64,000 nt of DNA, taken from Streptococcus intermedius SK54 = ATCC 27335. GTDB taxonomy: Bacteria; Bacillota; Bacilli; Lactobacillales; Streptococcaceae. Under the pieces are notes generated by a model that saw only the letters and a list, made by a program, of their open reading frames with translations, was not told where the DNA came from and did not search any database. The stretch's first letter is position 1; each line of letters opens with the position of its first letter. Of the stretch, positions 16,660 through 27,841 are shown one piece after another. Made by a program: the position numbers and the translations under genes. The stretch spans positions 124,001-188,000 of the forward strand of contig NZ_ATFK01000005.1 in the NCBI RefSeq assembly GCF_000413475.1. Reading direction: 5' to 3'.

Positions 16660-19600
16660 ATGAAGAAAGTGTATCATCTACAATCTCGAACAAATGAAAA
16701 GCGTCAGCATTTTGCAATTCGTAGATGGAAAATAGGGGTAGCGTCCATTGCTATTTTTGCTAGTGTCTTTTTAGCAGGAAATGTGTTAGCGCAAGCAGAT
16801 GAAACTCACAGTGTAGAAAACAGCAGCTTGTCTTCCACATTAGCTAGTGTTGCCAATTCATCACATATAGCTTCAACTAGAGAAGACGCATCAGACAAAC
16901 TAGATTTGACACCAGTGCGTTTTGTGCAAGAAAATAGTCCAAGTTCAACGACGAACGCTGCTACAACAAGTCCATCAGCAAAAAAAGAAACCACTGAAAA
17001 GAAAGAAGATGCTGTTGCAAATTCTGCGGAAAAAGCAACTCCTGTTGTAGAGACGAAATCCGAAGATAAAATTGCAGAAGGTAATATCCGTTTGCACTTT
17101 AAGACACTTCCGTCAGATAATTTAGCTAGTCTTGGTTTGTGGACTTGGGATGATGTAGAAACACCTTCTAGTCAAAAAGGCAGCTGGCCGACAGGGGCAA
17201 CGAGCTTTTCAACAGCCAAAAAAGATGATTATGGCTATTATCTTGATGTGAAAATGGCTGAAAAGCGTAGCAAAATTAGTCTCTTAATTAATAATACAGC
17301 AGGCACAAATCTGACTGGAGATAAGACGATTGAATTGCTGAGCCCTAATATGAATGAAGTCTGGTTTGATAAAGACTACAATCCTCATCCTTATGAGCCC
17401 CTAAAAGAGGGGTTGGTGCGTATTAACTATTATCGTACTGATGGTAAGTATGACAAGAAATCGCTTTGGCTTTGGGGAGATGTAGAAAATCCTAGTAAAA
17501 ATTGGCCTGACGGAGTGGATTTTGAAAAGACTGGGAAATATGGTCGTTATGTAGATGTTCCCTTAAAAGATGCTGCAAAAACGATTGGATTTTTACTTTT
17601 AGATGAAAACAAATCAGGAGATGATGTGAAGATTCAGCCTCAGGATTATAATTTGACAAATTTGAAGAAAAATAGTCAAATTTTCCTTCGTGATGCAGAT
17701 CCAAACATTTATACGAATCCTTATTTTGTTAATGATATTCGTATGACAGGAGCACAACATATCGGCTTGACAGAGATTGAAGCAACTTTTTCAACTCTTG
17801 AAAATGCCAAAAAAGAAGATATTTTAAAAAATCTAAAGATTACAGGCAAAAATAAGAAAGAAGTAGCGATTAAGGATGTGATACTTGATGTTAAGAATAA
17901 AAAAGCTAAAATTGTTGGCGATTTTGGACAAGCGCAAGCGCCTTATACGATAAAGTATGGTAATGACCAATTTACAACCAGTATGAATTGGCAGCTGAAG
18001 GATAGTATTTATAAGTATGATGGTGAATTGGGAGCGCGTGTTTCTCAAGCGGGCAAACAAGTGGATGTAACCTTCTGGTCACCAAGTGCAGATCAAGTAG
18101 ATTTGGTGATTTACGATAAAAACGATCAGAACAAGGTTGTTGGCAAAGTAGCGATGACAAAAGGGGAAGCTGGTACTTGGAAGGGAACATTGACACCACA
18201 AACAAATCTAGGAATCAAGGATTACCGTGGTTATTTCTATCATTATGAAATTACTCGCGGGGGTAAAAAAGTTCTCGTACTAGATCCTTATGCCAAATCT
18301 TTGGCAGCGTGGAATAGTGAAGATGCAGAAAAAGGCGAGTCCTACAAGATTGCCAAAGCAGCCTTTGTCGAGCCAAGTGAATATGGTCCAAAAGATCTGA
18401 CCTATGCTAAGATTCCTAACTTTAAGAAGCGGGAAGATGCCTTGATTTATGAGACACACGTTCGTGATTTTACCTCAGATCCAGCTATTTCAAAGGATTT
18501 GAAATCTCAATTTGGGACTTTCTCAGCTTTTATTGAGAAATTGAATTATTTGAAAGACTTGGGAGTGACCCACATTCAACTCCTGCCAGTTCTGAGTTAT
18601 TACTTTGTCAATGAATTGAAAAATGCTGAGCGCATGGACAAGTACGCTTCCAGCAACAGCAATTACAACTGGGGTTATGATCCACAAAACTATTTTTCAT
18701 TAACAGGAATGTATTCAACAAATCCGAAAGATCCAGCTAAGCGTATTGAAGAATTTAAAAATCTTGTCAATGAAATTCATAAGCGTGGTATGGGTGTCAT
18801 CATAGATGTGGTCTATAATCATACTGCCAAGACTTCTATTTTTGAAGATTTAGAGCCAAATTACTATCACTTTATGGATGCGGATGGTACACCGAGAACT
18901 AGCTTTGGTGGTGGCCGCTTGGGGACAACACACTACATGAGCCGTCGTGTTTTAGTAGATTCGATTAAATATTTGACTAGTGAATACAAGGTAGATGGTT
19001 TCCGTTTTGATATGATGGGGGATCATGATGCAGAGTCTGTCCAAAAAGCCTATGAAGAAGCAAAAAAATTAAATCCAAATCTAGTGATGCTGGGGGAAGG
19101 TTGGAAGACGTATACAGGGGATGAAAATAAGCCAGTCCAGCCCGCGGATCAATCTTGGATGAAATCCACTGATACCGTTGGTGTCTTCTCAGATGATATT
19201 CGCAACACCTTGAAATCTGGTTATCCGAATGAAGGAGCACCTGCCTTTATTACTGGTGGCAAACGCAATGTAGAAAGTGTTTTTAAAAATATCAAGGCAC
19301 AGCCAACCAATTTTGAAGCAGATAGCCCAGGAGATGTGATTCAATACATTGCTGCGCATGATAATTTGACACTCTTTGATATCATTGCCCAGTCGATCAA
19401 GAAAGATCCTGCGGTGCCTGCAAATAATCAAGAGATTCATCGTCGTTTGCGCCTAGGCAATCTGATGGTTCTAACTTCGCAAGGTACGCCTTTCATTCAT
19501 TCTGGACAAGAATATGGGCGGACAAAACAATTCCGAGATCCAGCTTATAAATACCCTGTACCTGATGATAAGGTACCGAATAAGTCACATCTATTGACCA

Positions 19601-20367
19601 ATGCAGACGGAACACCGTTTGAGTACCCATACTTCATTCATGATTCCTATGATTCTAGTGATGCAGTCAATCATTTTGATTGGACTAAGGCGACTGATTC
19701 TGGAAAATATCCTGAAAATGCCAAGAGTCGGGCCTATATGAAAGGTTTGATTGCCCTACGAAAATCAACGGATGCCTTCACACGCAAGACTAAAGCTGAA
19801 GTCGATCAAAATGTAACTCTCATTACACAGCCAGGTAAAGACGGTGTTGGGAAAGAAGATCTTATCCTAGGCTATCAAGTTGTAGCTTCAAATGGAGATA
19901 TTTATGCTGTCCTTATTAACGCAGATAGTAAGGAACGGAAATTTAATTTTGGTGAAGGGTATAAGCATCTAGCGCAGGCAGAAATTGTCGCAGATGCTCA
20001 TACAGCAGGGGTAGCAGCTATCTCTAATCCAGCAGGTGTGAACTTAGGAGCAGACGGTGTCTTATTAGCACCATTGACAGCCACAATCTTGCGCATTCAA
20101 AAAAAGAGTAAACCAAATCAAGAAAAACCAAACGGGGAAGATAAACATCAAAGCGGACTTTCTAGACCAAAAGAAGATTCTGGGCAAGCAGCGCCTTCTT
20201 CAACACAGAGAGATACTTCAACTGAGAAGATCCAGCAACAGCAAATAGCAAGAGCAAAATCAGATAAGTTCTTGCCGTCTACGGGAACAACGGTTTCAAT
20301 GATTGGCATTTTTACAGGAATTGTCTTGCTTTTATCAGGTGTATGTATTCTTAAGAAAAAGAAATAG
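16660..20367 (+). CDS. pulA: Cell-wall-anchored type I pullulanase
   Basis: A 1235-residue surface alpha-1,6-glucosidase that debranches glycogen, pullulan and starch dextrins. A YSIRK-like signal (FAIRRWKIGVASIAIF, about 18-33) is followed by a low-complexity Ser/Thr/Lys region, two tandem CBM41 modules (LGLWTWDDVE near 150-165; LWLWGDVENPSKNWPDG near 268-285), then a GH13 domain with YNWGYDP (~668), DGFRFDMMG containing the nucleophile Asp (~779) and GEGW with the acid Glu (~813). The C-terminus has a Gln/Ser/Lys spacer and the sortase motif LPSTG at about 1206, a membrane helix and KKKK tail. In related streptococci this protein binds host glycogen. Regulation by CcpA is suggested by the cre site. 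Confidence 0.96.
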   Translation: MKKVYHLQSRTNEKRQHFAIRRWKIGVASIAIFASVFLAGNVLAQADETHSVENSSLSSTLASVANSSHIASTREDASDKLDLTPVRFVQENSPSSTTNAATTSPSAKKETTEKKEDAVANSAEKATPVVETKSEDKIAEGNIRLHFKTLPSDNLASLGLWTWDDVETPSSQKGSWPTGATSFSTAKKDDYGYYLDVKMAEKRSKISLLINNTAGTNLTGDKTIELLSPNMNEVWFDKDYNPHPYEPLKEGLVRINYYRTDGKYDKKSLWLWGDVENPSKNWPDGVDFEKTGKYGRYVDVPLKDAAKTIGFLLLDENKSGDDVKIQPQDYNLTNLKKNSQIFLRDADPNIYTNPYFVNDIRMTGAQHIGLTEIEATFSTLENAKKEDILKNLKITGKNKKEVAIKDVILDVKNKKAKIVGDFGQAQAPYTIKYGNDQFTTSMNWQLKDSIYKYDGELGARVSQAGKQVDVTFWSPSADQVDLVIYDKNDQNKVVGKVAMTKGEAGTWKGTLTPQTNLGIKDYRGYFYHYEITRGGKKVLVLDPYAKSLAAWNSEDAEKGESYKIAKAAFVEPSEYGPKDLTYAKIPNFKKREDALIYETHVRDFTSDPAISKDLKSQFGTFSAFIEKLNYLKDLGVTHIQLLPVLSYYFVNELKNAERMDKYASSNSNYNWGYDPQNYFSLTGMYSTNPKDPAKRIEEFKNLVNEIHKRGMGVIIDVVYNHTAKTSIFEDLEPNYYHFMDADGTPRTSFGGGRLGTTHYMSRRVLVDSIKYLTSEYKVDGFRFDMMGDHDAESVQKAYEEAKKLNPNLVMLGEGWKTYTGDENKPVQPADQSWMKSTDTVGVFSDDIRNTLKSGYPNEGAPAFITGGKRNVESVFKNIKAQPTNFEADSPGDVIQYIAAHDNLTLFDIIAQSIKKDPAVPANNQEIHRRLRLGNLMVLTSQGTPFIHSGQEYGRTKQFRDPAYKYPVPDDKVPNKSHLLTNADGTPFEYPYFIHDSYDSSDAVNHFDWTKATDSGKYPENAKSRAYMKGLIALRKSTDAFTRKTKAEVDQNVTLITQPGKDGVGKEDLILGYQVVASNGDIYAVLINADSKERKFNFGEGYKHLAQAEIVADAHTAGVAAISNPAGVNLGADGVLLAPLTATILRIQKKSKPNQEKPNGEDKHQSGLSRPKEDSGQAAPSSTQRDTSTEKIQQQQIARAKSDKFLPSTGTTVSMIGIFTGIVLLLSGVCILKKKK

Positions 20368-20494
20368 AACTTTCATAGGACGGAAGCTATGTCGGCTGTA
20401 AGACTTCTAATCTCTCTGCAGTTGCTAGCCTCAGATGGATTTGACGAATCTTTTTTGCCAATCTATTTTTCGTCTGTATATTTGATTAGAAAAC

Positions 20495-20523
20495 TTGAAA
20501 TGTTTTTCTGAAAGCGCTATAAT
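20495..20523 (+). promoter_or_regulatory. Promoter with cre-like site upstream of the acid phosphatase lipoprotein
   Basis: TTGAAA (20495-20500) and TATAAT (20518-20523) have a 17-base spacer. TGAAAGCGCTATAA (20509-20522) matches the cre consensus except for the next-to-last base and overlaps the -10 box, so CcpA would compete with RNA polymerase. Confidence 0.6.
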
Positions 20524-20555
20524 TTTGATAGATTAATATTAGGAGGATGGGTTTT

Positions 20556-21410
20556 ATGAAATCATCTAAAGCCACAATCACAATTTTTTCAGCTCTTGCT
20601 TCAGTTATTTTATTGACTAGTTGTGGAACAAAAGCAGCCGATAATAAAACTACGCAAAGTAACACATCTGACAATAAAGTCACAATGACGCATGATCAAT
20701 TGCGTTCAAGAGAAAATACCATGGGCACACTTTGGTATCAAAAATCTGATGAAGCCAAAGCCCTGTATTTGCAAGGTTATAATGTCGCAACGAACCGTCT
20801 GAAAGAATTGTTGCAAAAACCGACAGATAAGCCATATTCAATCGTTCTTGACTTAGATGAAACGGTCTTAGACAATAGCCCTTATCAGGCTCAAAATGTC
20901 AAAGACGGCACAGCTTTTAATCCTAAAAATTGGGATGCTTGGGTACAGAAAGCTTCAGCTAAAGCTGTTCCTGGTGCGAAAGAATTTCTTCAATATGCTC
21001 ATCAAAATGGTGTTCAAATCTACTATATTTCTGACCGTGCGGCAAATCAAGTAGATGCAACGATTAAGAATTTAGAAAAAGAAGGTATTCCTGTACAAGG
21101 GAAAGATCATTTGATGTTTTTAGAAAAAGGCGTGAAATCAAAAGAAGGTCGCCGTCAAAAAGTTCAGGAAAAAACGAATCTGGTTATGTTGCTAGGAGAT
21201 AATCTGGTTGACTTTGCAGATTTCTCAAAGACATCAGCTGATGAACGTGGCAAGAAATTGGAAGAATTAAAGAAAGAATTTGGCGAAAAATTCATTATCT
21301 TCCCAAATCCAATGTACGGTTCATGGGAAAGCACAGTTTATAAAGGCAAAAAATTAGATGCGAAAGGCCAAATTGAAGAACGCCAAAAAGCGTTGCAAGG
21401 TTATAAATAA
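20556..21410 (+). CDS. lppC: Class C acid phosphatase lipoprotein (5'-nucleotidase, e(P4) family)
   Basis: A 284-residue lipoprotein of the HAD superfamily subclass IIIB. The lipobox is LLTSC near residue 20, then the catalytic DLDETVLDN (~105) holding the nucleophile and acid Asp pair, and the GDNLVDFAD metal site (~213). It removes phosphate from nucleotides and aryl phosphates on the outer face of the membrane, as in streptococcal LppC and Haemophilus e(P4). I chose ATG 20556 because AGGAGGA (20541-20547) is 8 bases ahead; an ATG at 20547 would overlap that site. The symbol is by homology. Confidence 0.92.
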   Translation: MKSSKATITIFSALASVILLTSCGTKAADNKTTQSNTSDNKVTMTHDQLRSRENTMGTLWYQKSDEAKALYLQGYNVATNRLKELLQKPTDKPYSIVLDLDETVLDNSPYQAQNVKDGTAFNPKNWDAWVQKASAKAVPGAKEFLQYAHQNGVQIYYISDRAANQVDATIKNLEKEGIPVQGKDHLMFLEKGVKSKEGRRQKVQEKTNLVMLLGDNLVDFADFSKTSADERGKKLEELKKEFGEKFIIFPNPMYGSWESTVYKGKKLDAKGQIEERQKALQGYK

Positions 21411-21418
21411 TAAAAAGG

Positions 21419-21457
21419 AAAAACAGAATGTCCAAAATAAGGGTATTCTGTTTTTTC
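21419..21457 (+). terminator. Rho-independent terminator after lppC
   Basis: AAAACAGAAT, a loop of about 15 bases, ATTCTGTTTTTTC, a few bases past the lppC stop. Confidence 0.8.
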
Positions 21458-21694
21458 TTTGTCTTTTAGCTTGTGCTTTGTGAATGTATGAAAAAGTGGA
21501 CTAAGATTTGCTAATTTCATTATAGTAAAGATGCTTATATTTTCCAGATGCTTACTCTTAAGCTAGCTAGCAAGATGTGACTTAAAATAAAAATGGTTTA
21601 CACTAATGAAAAGACAAAGGGGATTCTTTATTTTTTAATCGAAAAATCCTTTGTTTTATGGTAAAATAGTGTCATTACAAGGCGAGGGAAAAAG

Positions 21695-24600
21695 ATGTCA
21701 TCAACGTTTGAAATTTTAATGAATCAAATCAATATGCCACTTGATATGAGACAATCAAGTGCCTTTTTACATGCAGAAATTGAGCAAGTTCTGGTGCATA
21801 AAGTCAGCCATATCTGGGAATTTCATTTTTCTTTTGAAGAAATTTTGCCGATTGACATATTTCAAGAATTGAAAAAGTGCTTGAAGGAAGAATTTTCTAA
21901 AACGGGGAATCAAGCAGTTTTTGAGATAAGGACAATAAACAAAGATTTCACAGATGAGCTATTGCAGGCTTATTATCAAGAAGCTTTTACAGAAGGTCCT
22001 TGTACTAGTCAGGGATTTCGCAGTATGTATCAAGGGTTGAAGGTGCATGCTGAAGGAAATCAACTAGTGATTGAAGGTCCTTCAAGCATTGATACGGATC
22101 ATTTTCAGAAGATTCATTTGCCAAATTTGGCAAAACAGTTGGTCAAGTTTGGTTTTCCACAGTTTCAATGTCAGGTTAAGGCAAGCGATGCTTTAACACA
22201 GCAGCAAGTTGAAACTTTCCAAGCTGAGAAAGAAAAGATTGTACAAGCAGCGAATGATGAAGCTCTAAAAGCCATAGAAGTGCTGCAGAAAATGGCAGCT
22301 CCACCTGTTGAAGAAAAGACAAGTTACTCTGGTTTTCAAGCGAAAAAAGCTACTGCACGACCAAAATTGGATAAAGCTGAAATCACGCAGATGAATGCCA
22401 TTCAGACTGAGGAAAATCGGATTGTCTTTGAAGGAATGGTTTTCGATCTTGAAAAAAAGGTTACTCGCACAGGGCGCGTACTCATTAATTTTAAGATGAC
22501 CGATTATACTTCTAGCTTTGCGCTTCAGAAATGGTTTAAAAATGAAGAAGAAGCTAAGAAATATGACATGATTAAGAAAAATTCATGGTTGCGTGTACGT
22601 GGAAATATTGAAATGAATAACTTCACGCATGATTTGACTATGAATGTACAAGATGTACAGGAAGTGGTACATTATGACCGTAAAGATCTCATGCCTGAAG
22701 GTGAGAAACGGATTGAATTTCATGCGCATACCAATATGTCAACTATGGATGCCCTACCAGAAGTCGAAGATTTGATTGCGACAGCTGCGAAGTGGGGGCA
22801 TAAAGCAGTTGCGATTACTGACCACGGCAATGTGCAGAGTTTTCCTCATGGTTATAAAGCTGCTAAAAAAGCCGGGATTCAGTTGATTTATGGTATGGAA
22901 GCCAATATTGTTGAAGATCGTGTGCCTATTACTTACAATGAAATAGATATGGAGTTGGGAGAAGCCACTTATGTTGTCTTTGACGTAGAAACGACTGGTT
23001 TGTCTGCTATTTATAATGATTTGATTCAGGTGGCAGCCAGCAAGATGTACAAGGGCAATGTCATCGCGGAATTTGACGAATTTATTAATCCAGGACACCC
23101 TTTGAGTGCGTTTACGACAGATTTGACGGGAATTACAGATGAACATGTTAAAAATGCGAAACCACTTGAGCAAGTTTTACAGGAATTTCAGGAATTTTGC
23201 AAAGATACGGTACTTGTCGCTCATAATGCTACCTTTGACGTGGGCTTTATGAATGTCAACTATGAGCGTCATGGCTTGCCGAAAATCACCCAGCCAGTCA
23301 TTGACACGCTGGAATTTGCCCGCAACCTCTATCCAGAATACAAGCGGCATGGTTTGGGGCCTCTAACTAAGCGTTTTCAAGTATCGCTTGACCATCACCA
23401 CATGGCCAATTACGATGCGGAAGCAACAGGACGACTGCTATTTATCTTCATCAGAGATGTAGCAGAAAAGCGTGGAATTACCAATCTTAATAAGTTGAAT
23501 ACGGATTTGGTGGATGAAAATTCCTATAAAAAAGCACGAGTGAAACACGCTACGATTTATGTGAAAAATCAAACAGGGTTGAAGAATATTTTCAAATTGG
23601 TCAGTCTGTCCAATACTAAATATTTTGAAGGTGTACCACGGATTCCGCGAACGGTTTTGGATGCGCATCGAGAAGGCTTGGTTCTAGGAACTGCTTGTTC
23701 AGAAGGAGAAGTGTTTGATGCGGTTGTTTCACAGGGTCTGGATGCAGCTGTCGAAGTAGCGAAATATTATGACTTTATCGAAATCATGCCTCCAGCGATT
23801 TATGCTCCATTGATTGCTAAAGAGCAGGTTAAGGATATGGAGGAACTGCACACAATCATCAAGAATTTGATTGAAGTTGGAAAACGACTAGACAAACCAG
23901 TTCTGGCTACGGGAGATGTGCATTATATTGAGCCTGAGGAAGAAATTTATCGGGAGATTATCGTTAGGAGTTTGGGACAAGGTGCCATGATTAACCGGAC
24001 CATAGGTCACGGTGAAAATGCTCAACCAGCTCCGCTTCCCAAAGCACATTTCCGTACAACCAATGAAATGCTGGATGAATTCGCTTTTTTAGGTGATGAA
24101 CTAGCTCGACAAGTGGTCATTGAGAATCCCAATCAGTTGGCGTTAACCTTTGAACCAATTGAAGTGGTAAAAGGGGACCTCTATACACCATTTATTGAGA
24201 AATCTGAAGAAAAAGTCGCTGAGTTGACTTATGCAAAGGCTTTTGAAATCTATGGTAATCCACTGCCAGATATTGTAGATCATCGAATTGAACGGGAATT
24301 ATCCTCTATTTTAGGGAATGGTTTTGCCGTGATTTACTTGGCTTCGCAAATGCTTGTACAGCGTTCTAATAAACGAGGCTATTTAGTTGGTTCGCGTGGT
24401 TCAGTTGGCTCCAGTTTTGTGGCGACCATGATTGGGATTACTGAGGTCAATCCTTTGTCGCCTCACTATGTCTGTGGCAAATGTCAATACAGCGAGTTCA
24501 TCACGGATGGCTCCTATGGTTCTGGCTTTGATATGCCGGATAAGGACTGTCCAAAATGCGGCCACAAGCTGAGCAAGAATGGCCAGGATATTCCTTTCGA

Positions 24601-26089
24601 GACCTTCCTTGGATTTGACGGGGACAAAGTCCCTGATATTGACTTGAACTTCTCTGGAGAGGATCAGCCTAGTGCCCACTTAGACGTTCGAGACATTTTT
24701 GGGGAGGAATATGCTTTTCGGGCTGGTACTGTTGGTACAGTTGCTGCTAAAACGGCCTATGGTTTTGTCAAGGGCTACGAGCGCGACTACGGGAAGCTCT
24801 ATCGGGATGCCGAAGTTGAGCGTCTGGCTCAGGGAGCTGCCGGAGTTAAACGGACGACTGGACAACACCCAGGGGGAATTGTGGTTATTCCAAACTATAT
24901 GGATGTCTATGATTTTACACCAGTTCAATACCCAGCGGATGACTTGACTGCTGAATGGCAAACAACCCACTTTAACTTCCACGATATTGATGAGAATGTC
25001 CTAAAACTAGATGTACTTGGTCATGATGATCCAACTATGATTCGGAAGTTACAGGATTTGTCAGGAATTGATCCCAATGATATTCCTATGGATGATGCTG
25101 GCGTCATGGCCCTCTTTTCTGGGACAGACATTCTGGGTGTGACTCAGGAGCAAATCGGTACGCCGACTGGTATGCTGGGGATTCCGGAGTTTGGAACCAA
25201 CTTTGTACGGGGCATGGTGGATGAAACTCACCCAACAACTTTCGCAGAATTACTTCAATTATCAGGCTTGTCTCACGGTACCGACGTATGGCTGGGAAAT
25301 GCACAAGATTTGATTAAGCAGGGGATTGCCGACCTGTCCACCGTTATCGGCTGTCGGGACGACATCATGGTTTATTTGATGCATAAGGGCTTAGAGCCTA
25401 AAATGGCCTTTACGATTATGGAACGGGTGCGGAAAGGCATGTGGCTCAAAATTTCTGACGAAGAAAGAAATGCTTATATTGCTGCTATGAAAGAAAATAA
25501 TGTACCAGAATGGTACATTGAGTCATGTGGAAAAATCAAGTACATGTTCCCCAAGGCCCATGCGGCAGCCTATGTTATGATGGCCTTACGGGTGGCCTAT
25601 TTCAAGGTGCATCATCCGATTTATTACTACTGTGCCTACTTCTCCATCCGGGCCAAAGCTTTTGAAATTAAGACCATGAGTGGCGGACTTGATGCTGTCA
25701 AGCGCCGGATGAGCGAAATTGCTGAAAAGCGCAAGAATAATGACGCCTCCAATGTAGAAATTGACCTTTATACGACTCTGGAAATCGTTAATGAAATGCT
25801 GGAGCGGGGCTTCAAGTTCGGGAAGCTGGATCTCTATAAGAGCCATGCAACTGAGTTTCTCATCGAAGAGGATACCCTTATCCCACCATTCTCTGCGATG
25901 GACGGTCTGGGTGACAACGTTGCCCGCCAATTGGTCAGAGCGCGGGAAGAAGGCGAATTCCTTTCTAAGACAGAACTCCGCAAACGCGGTGGCCTCTCTA
26001 GCACCCTAGTCGAAAAAATGGACGACATGGGAATTCTGGGCAATATGCCCGAGGACAACCAGTTGAGTCTGTTTGATGAGTTTTTCTAA
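21695..26089 (+). CDS. polC: DNA polymerase III subunit alpha, Gram-positive type PolC
   Basis: A 1464-residue replicative polymerase with 3'-5' exonuclease. Order: N-terminal domain, OB fold (residues about 235-330), PHP domain split around the exonuclease ([16 protein letters not shown] near 341), DnaQ-like exonuclease ([11 protein letters not shown] near 428), second PHP part, then polymerase core with the zinc motif CGKCQYSEF...CPKCG near 927 and catalytic PDIDLNFSG near 980. The length is normal. A likely -10 lies in GGTAAAATAG just upstream. It is followed closely by a small membrane protein gene and pepS. Confidence 0.97.
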   Translation: MSSTFEILMNQINMPLDMRQSSAFLHAEIEQVLVHKVSHIWEFHFSFEEILPIDIFQELKKCLKEEFSKTGNQAVFEIRTINKDFTDELLQAYYQEAFTEGPCTSQGFRSMYQGLKVHAEGNQLVIEGPSSIDTDHFQKIHLPNLAKQLVKFGFPQFQCQVKASDALTQQQVETFQAEKEKIVQAANDEALKAIEVLQKMAAPPVEEKTSYSGFQAKKATARPKLDKAEITQMNAIQTEENRIVFEGMVFDLEKKVTRTGRVLINFKMTDYTSSFALQKWFKNEEEAKKYDMIKKNSWLRVRGNIEMNNFTHDLTMNVQDVQEVVHYDRKDLMPEGEKRIEFHAHTNMSTMDALPEVEDLIATAAKWGHKAVAITDHGNVQSFPHGYKAAKKAGIQLIYGMEANIVEDRVPITYNEIDMELGEATYVVFDVETTGLSAIYNDLIQVAASKMYKGNVIAEFDEFINPGHPLSAFTTDLTGITDEHVKNAKPLEQVLQEFQEFCKDTVLVAHNATFDVGFMNVNYERHGLPKITQPVIDTLEFARNLYPEYKRHGLGPLTKRFQVSLDHHHMANYDAEATGRLLFIFIRDVAEKRGITNLNKLNTDLVDENSYKKARVKHATIYVKNQTGLKNIFKLVSLSNTKYFEGVPRIPRTVLDAHREGLVLGTACSEGEVFDAVVSQGLDAAVEVAKYYDFIEIMPPAIYAPLIAKEQVKDMEELHTIIKNLIEVGKRLDKPVLATGDVHYIEPEEEIYREIIVRSLGQGAMINRTIGHGENAQPAPLPKAHFRTTNEMLDEFAFLGDELARQVVIENPNQLALTFEPIEVVKGDLYTPFIEKSEEKVAELTYAKAFEIYGNPLPDIVDHRIERELSSILGNGFAVIYLASQMLVQRSNKRGYLVGSRGSVGSSFVATMIGITEVNPLSPHYVCGKCQYSEFITDGSYGSGFDMPDKDCPKCGHKLSKNGQDIPFETFLGFDGDKVPDIDLNFSGEDQPSAHLDVRDIFGEEYAFRAGTVGTVAAKTAYGFVKGYERDYGKLYRDAEVERLAQGAAGVKRTTGQHPGGIVVIPNYMDVYDFTPVQYPADDLTAEWQTTHFNFHDIDENVLKLDVLGHDDPTMIRKLQDLSGIDPNDIPMDDAGVMALFSGTDILGVTQEQIGTPTGMLGIPEFGTNFVRGMVDETHPTTFAELLQLSGLSHGTDVWLGNAQDLIKQGIADLSTVIGCRDDIMVYLMHKGLEPKMAFTIMERVRKGMWLKISDEERNAYIAAMKENNVPEWYIESCGKIKYMFPKAHAAAYVMMALRVAYFKVHHPIYYYCAYFSIRAKAFEIKTMSGGLDAVKRRMSEIAEKRKNNDASNVEIDLYTTLEIVNEMLERGFKFGKLDLYKSHATEFLIEEDTLIPPFSAMDGLGDNVARQLVRAREEGEFLSKTELRKRGGLSSTLVEKMDDMGILGNMPEDNQLSLFDEFF

Positions 26090-26108
26090 AATATAGAAAG
26101 AGGTTTTT

Positions 26109-26261
26109 ATGAAACTTACCATTTCCGCTCAAGATAAGCCAGCACAAAAAGTGTTTGATTATCAGCTGGTTCTTGACCCAGATACGATTTTGAAAATGAC
26201 CGCTTTGATTTGCGGTACGGTGGCAGCGGTTAGCCTGCTGTCCTTGTTTAAAGAGAAATAA
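26109..26261 (+). CDS. Small single-pass membrane protein between polC and pepS
   Basis: A 50-codon gene with AGAGG at 26098-26102 as ribosome binding site. The protein begins MKLTISAQDKPAQKVFDYQL, continues with acidic VLDPDTILKM and ends in a hydrophobic helix TALICGTVAAVSLLSLF followed by KEK. It sits 19 bases after polC and 19 bases before pepS with good spacing at both ends, supporting real translation in one operon. I believe short proteins like it occur upstream of pepS in other streptococci. Function unknown. Confidence 0.7.
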   Translation: MKLTISAQDKPAQKVFDYQLVLDPDTILKMTALICGTVAAVSLLSLFKEK

Positions 26262-26280
26262 CAAAAAAAGGAGATGCAGC

Positions 26281-27522
26281 ATGGTTCTGCCAAATTTTAA
26301 AGAAAACTTAGAAAAATACGCTAAACTATTGGTTGCTAATGGTATTAATGTGCAGCCGGGTCACACGGTGGCGCTCAATATTGATGTGGAGCAGCGTGAG
26401 CTGGCTCACTTGATTGTCAAGGAAGCCTATGCTCTGGGAGCTCACGAGGTCATCGTCCAGTGGGCGGATGATTTGAGTACACGTGAGAAATTCCTCCATG
26501 CGCCAATGGAGCGCTTGGACAACGTCCCAGACTATAAGGTGGCTGAGGTGAACTATCTCCTTGAGAAGAAAGCCAGCCGCTTGGGCGTTCGTTCATCTGA
26601 CCCAGGAGCTTTAAATGGCGTGGATGCCGAGAAATTATCGGCTTCTGCTAAGGCTATGGGACTGGCCATGAAGCCGATGCGAATTGCAACCCAATCCAAT
26701 AAAGTCAGCTGGACAGTCGCTGCAGCAGCTGGTACAGAATGGGCTAAGAAGGTCTTTCCAAATGCAGCCAGCGATGAGGAAGCGGTAGACTTGCTCTGGG
26801 ATCAGATTTTCAAAACCTGCCGTGTCTATGAGGATGACCCAGTAGCCGCTTGGAAAGCTCATGAAGAAAAACTCAGCTCAAAAGCTAAGGTTTTGAATGA
26901 GGAGCAATTCACTGCTCTGCACTACACAGCTCCTGGGACTGACTTGACATTGGGCTTGCCTAAGAACCATCACTGGGAATCAGCTGGTGCAGTTAATGCA
27001 CAAGGTGAAAGATTCTTGCCAAATATGCCGACAGAAGAGGTCTTTACAGCACCAGACTTCCGCCGGGCTGATGGTTATGTAACTAGCACCAAGCCTCTTA
27101 GCTATAATGGCAATATCATCGAAGGTATCAAGGTGACCTTCAAAGATGGCCAGATTGTGGACATTACTGCTGAAAAAGGCGACCAGGTTATGAAGGACCT
27201 TGTCTTTGAAAACGCTGGTGCGCGTGCTTTAGGTGAGTGTGCCTTAGTACCAGATCCAAGCCCGATTTCCCAGTCAGGCATCACCTTCTTCAATACTCTT
27301 TTTGATGAAAATGCTTCTAACCACTTGGCTATCGGTGCAGCCTATGCGACCAGTGTAGTCGGCGGAGAGAATTTCTCTGAAAAAGAGTTGGAAGCAGCGG
27401 GTCTCAACCGCTCGGATGTCCATGTGGATTTTATGATTGGCTCAAATCAGATGGATATTGACGGTATCCGCGAAGACGGCAGCCGAGTTCCTATCTTCCG
27501 TAATGGAGACTGGGCAATCTAA
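26281..27522 (+). CDS. pepS: Aminopeptidase PepS (M29 family)
   Basis: A 413-residue metallo-aminopeptidase of the M29 (thermophilic/AmpS-PepS) family, acting in the cytoplasm on peptides with Arg and aromatic N-termini in related streptococci. Visible motifs: NIDVEQRELAHLIVKEAYALGAHEV, then GTDLTLGLPKNHHWESAG and NMPTEEVFTAPD with a metal-ligand Glu, LGECALVPDPSPISQSG (Glu and Asp ligands) and HVDFMIGSNQMDIDG near the C-terminus. AAAGGAG precedes the ATG. Confidence 0.95.
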   Translation: MVLPNFKENLEKYAKLLVANGINVQPGHTVALNIDVEQRELAHLIVKEAYALGAHEVIVQWADDLSTREKFLHAPMERLDNVPDYKVAEVNYLLEKKASRLGVRSSDPGALNGVDAEKLSASAKAMGLAMKPMRIATQSNKVSWTVAAAAGTEWAKKVFPNAASDEEAVDLLWDQIFKTCRVYEDDPVAAWKAHEEKLSSKAKVLNEEQFTALHYTAPGTDLTLGLPKNHHWESAGAVNAQGERFLPNMPTEEVFTAPDFRRADGYVTSTKPLSYNGNIIEGIKVTFKDGQIVDITAEKGDQVMKDLVFENAGARALGECALVPDPSPISQSGITFFNTLFDENASNHLAIGAAYATSVVGGENFSEKELEAAGLNRSDVHVDFMIGSNQMDIDGIREDGSRVPIFRNGDWAI

Positions 27523-27604
27523 GATTTCAAGTTGCTTTGAATGGCGATTTCAATAATGACATTCTTGAGAAGCCTTGCTAGAAACATAGAAAGAAGGAGC
27601 ATAT

Positions 27605-27829
27605 ATGATTGGTAGTATGTTTGTTGGTTTCATTGTTGGACTGATTGCAGCAGCAATCACCAATCGTGGAGAGAGCATGGGCTGTCTCGGAAAAATCCTC
27701 TTGGGCTGGTTTGGATCCTTGATTGGTCAATTTCTTTTTGGTCATTGGGGGCCAATGCTTGCTGTACGGCTATTGTTCCATCAGTCCTGGGGCGGTTATT
27801 CTCTTGGCTATTTTTTGGAGACGGGATAG
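27605..27829 (+). pseudogene. GlsB/YeaQ/YmgE-family membrane protein, C-terminus frameshifted
   Basis: The first ~50 residues (MIGSMFVGFIVGLIAAAITN, then CLGKILLGWFGSLIGQFLFGHWGPMLA) are a typical GlsB-type stress-response membrane protein. The rest (VRLLFHQSWGGYSLGYFLETG) is unlike the family. Adjacent frames encode the expected tail: TAIVPSVLG, then AVILLAIFWRRDS ending at a stop at 27831-27833. Two single-base deletions, one near 27765 (where GAT may have become GT) and one in the G-run near 27790, would explain this. Either the gene has lost its last membrane helix or there is sequence error. Confidence 0.75.
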
Positions 27830-27841
27830 TTAGAATAGAAA

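Noticed and set aside
22754..23173. Long minus-strand open frame inside polC
   Set aside because: It is antisense to the conserved PHP/exonuclease coding region, has no ribosome binding site and no family-like composition.
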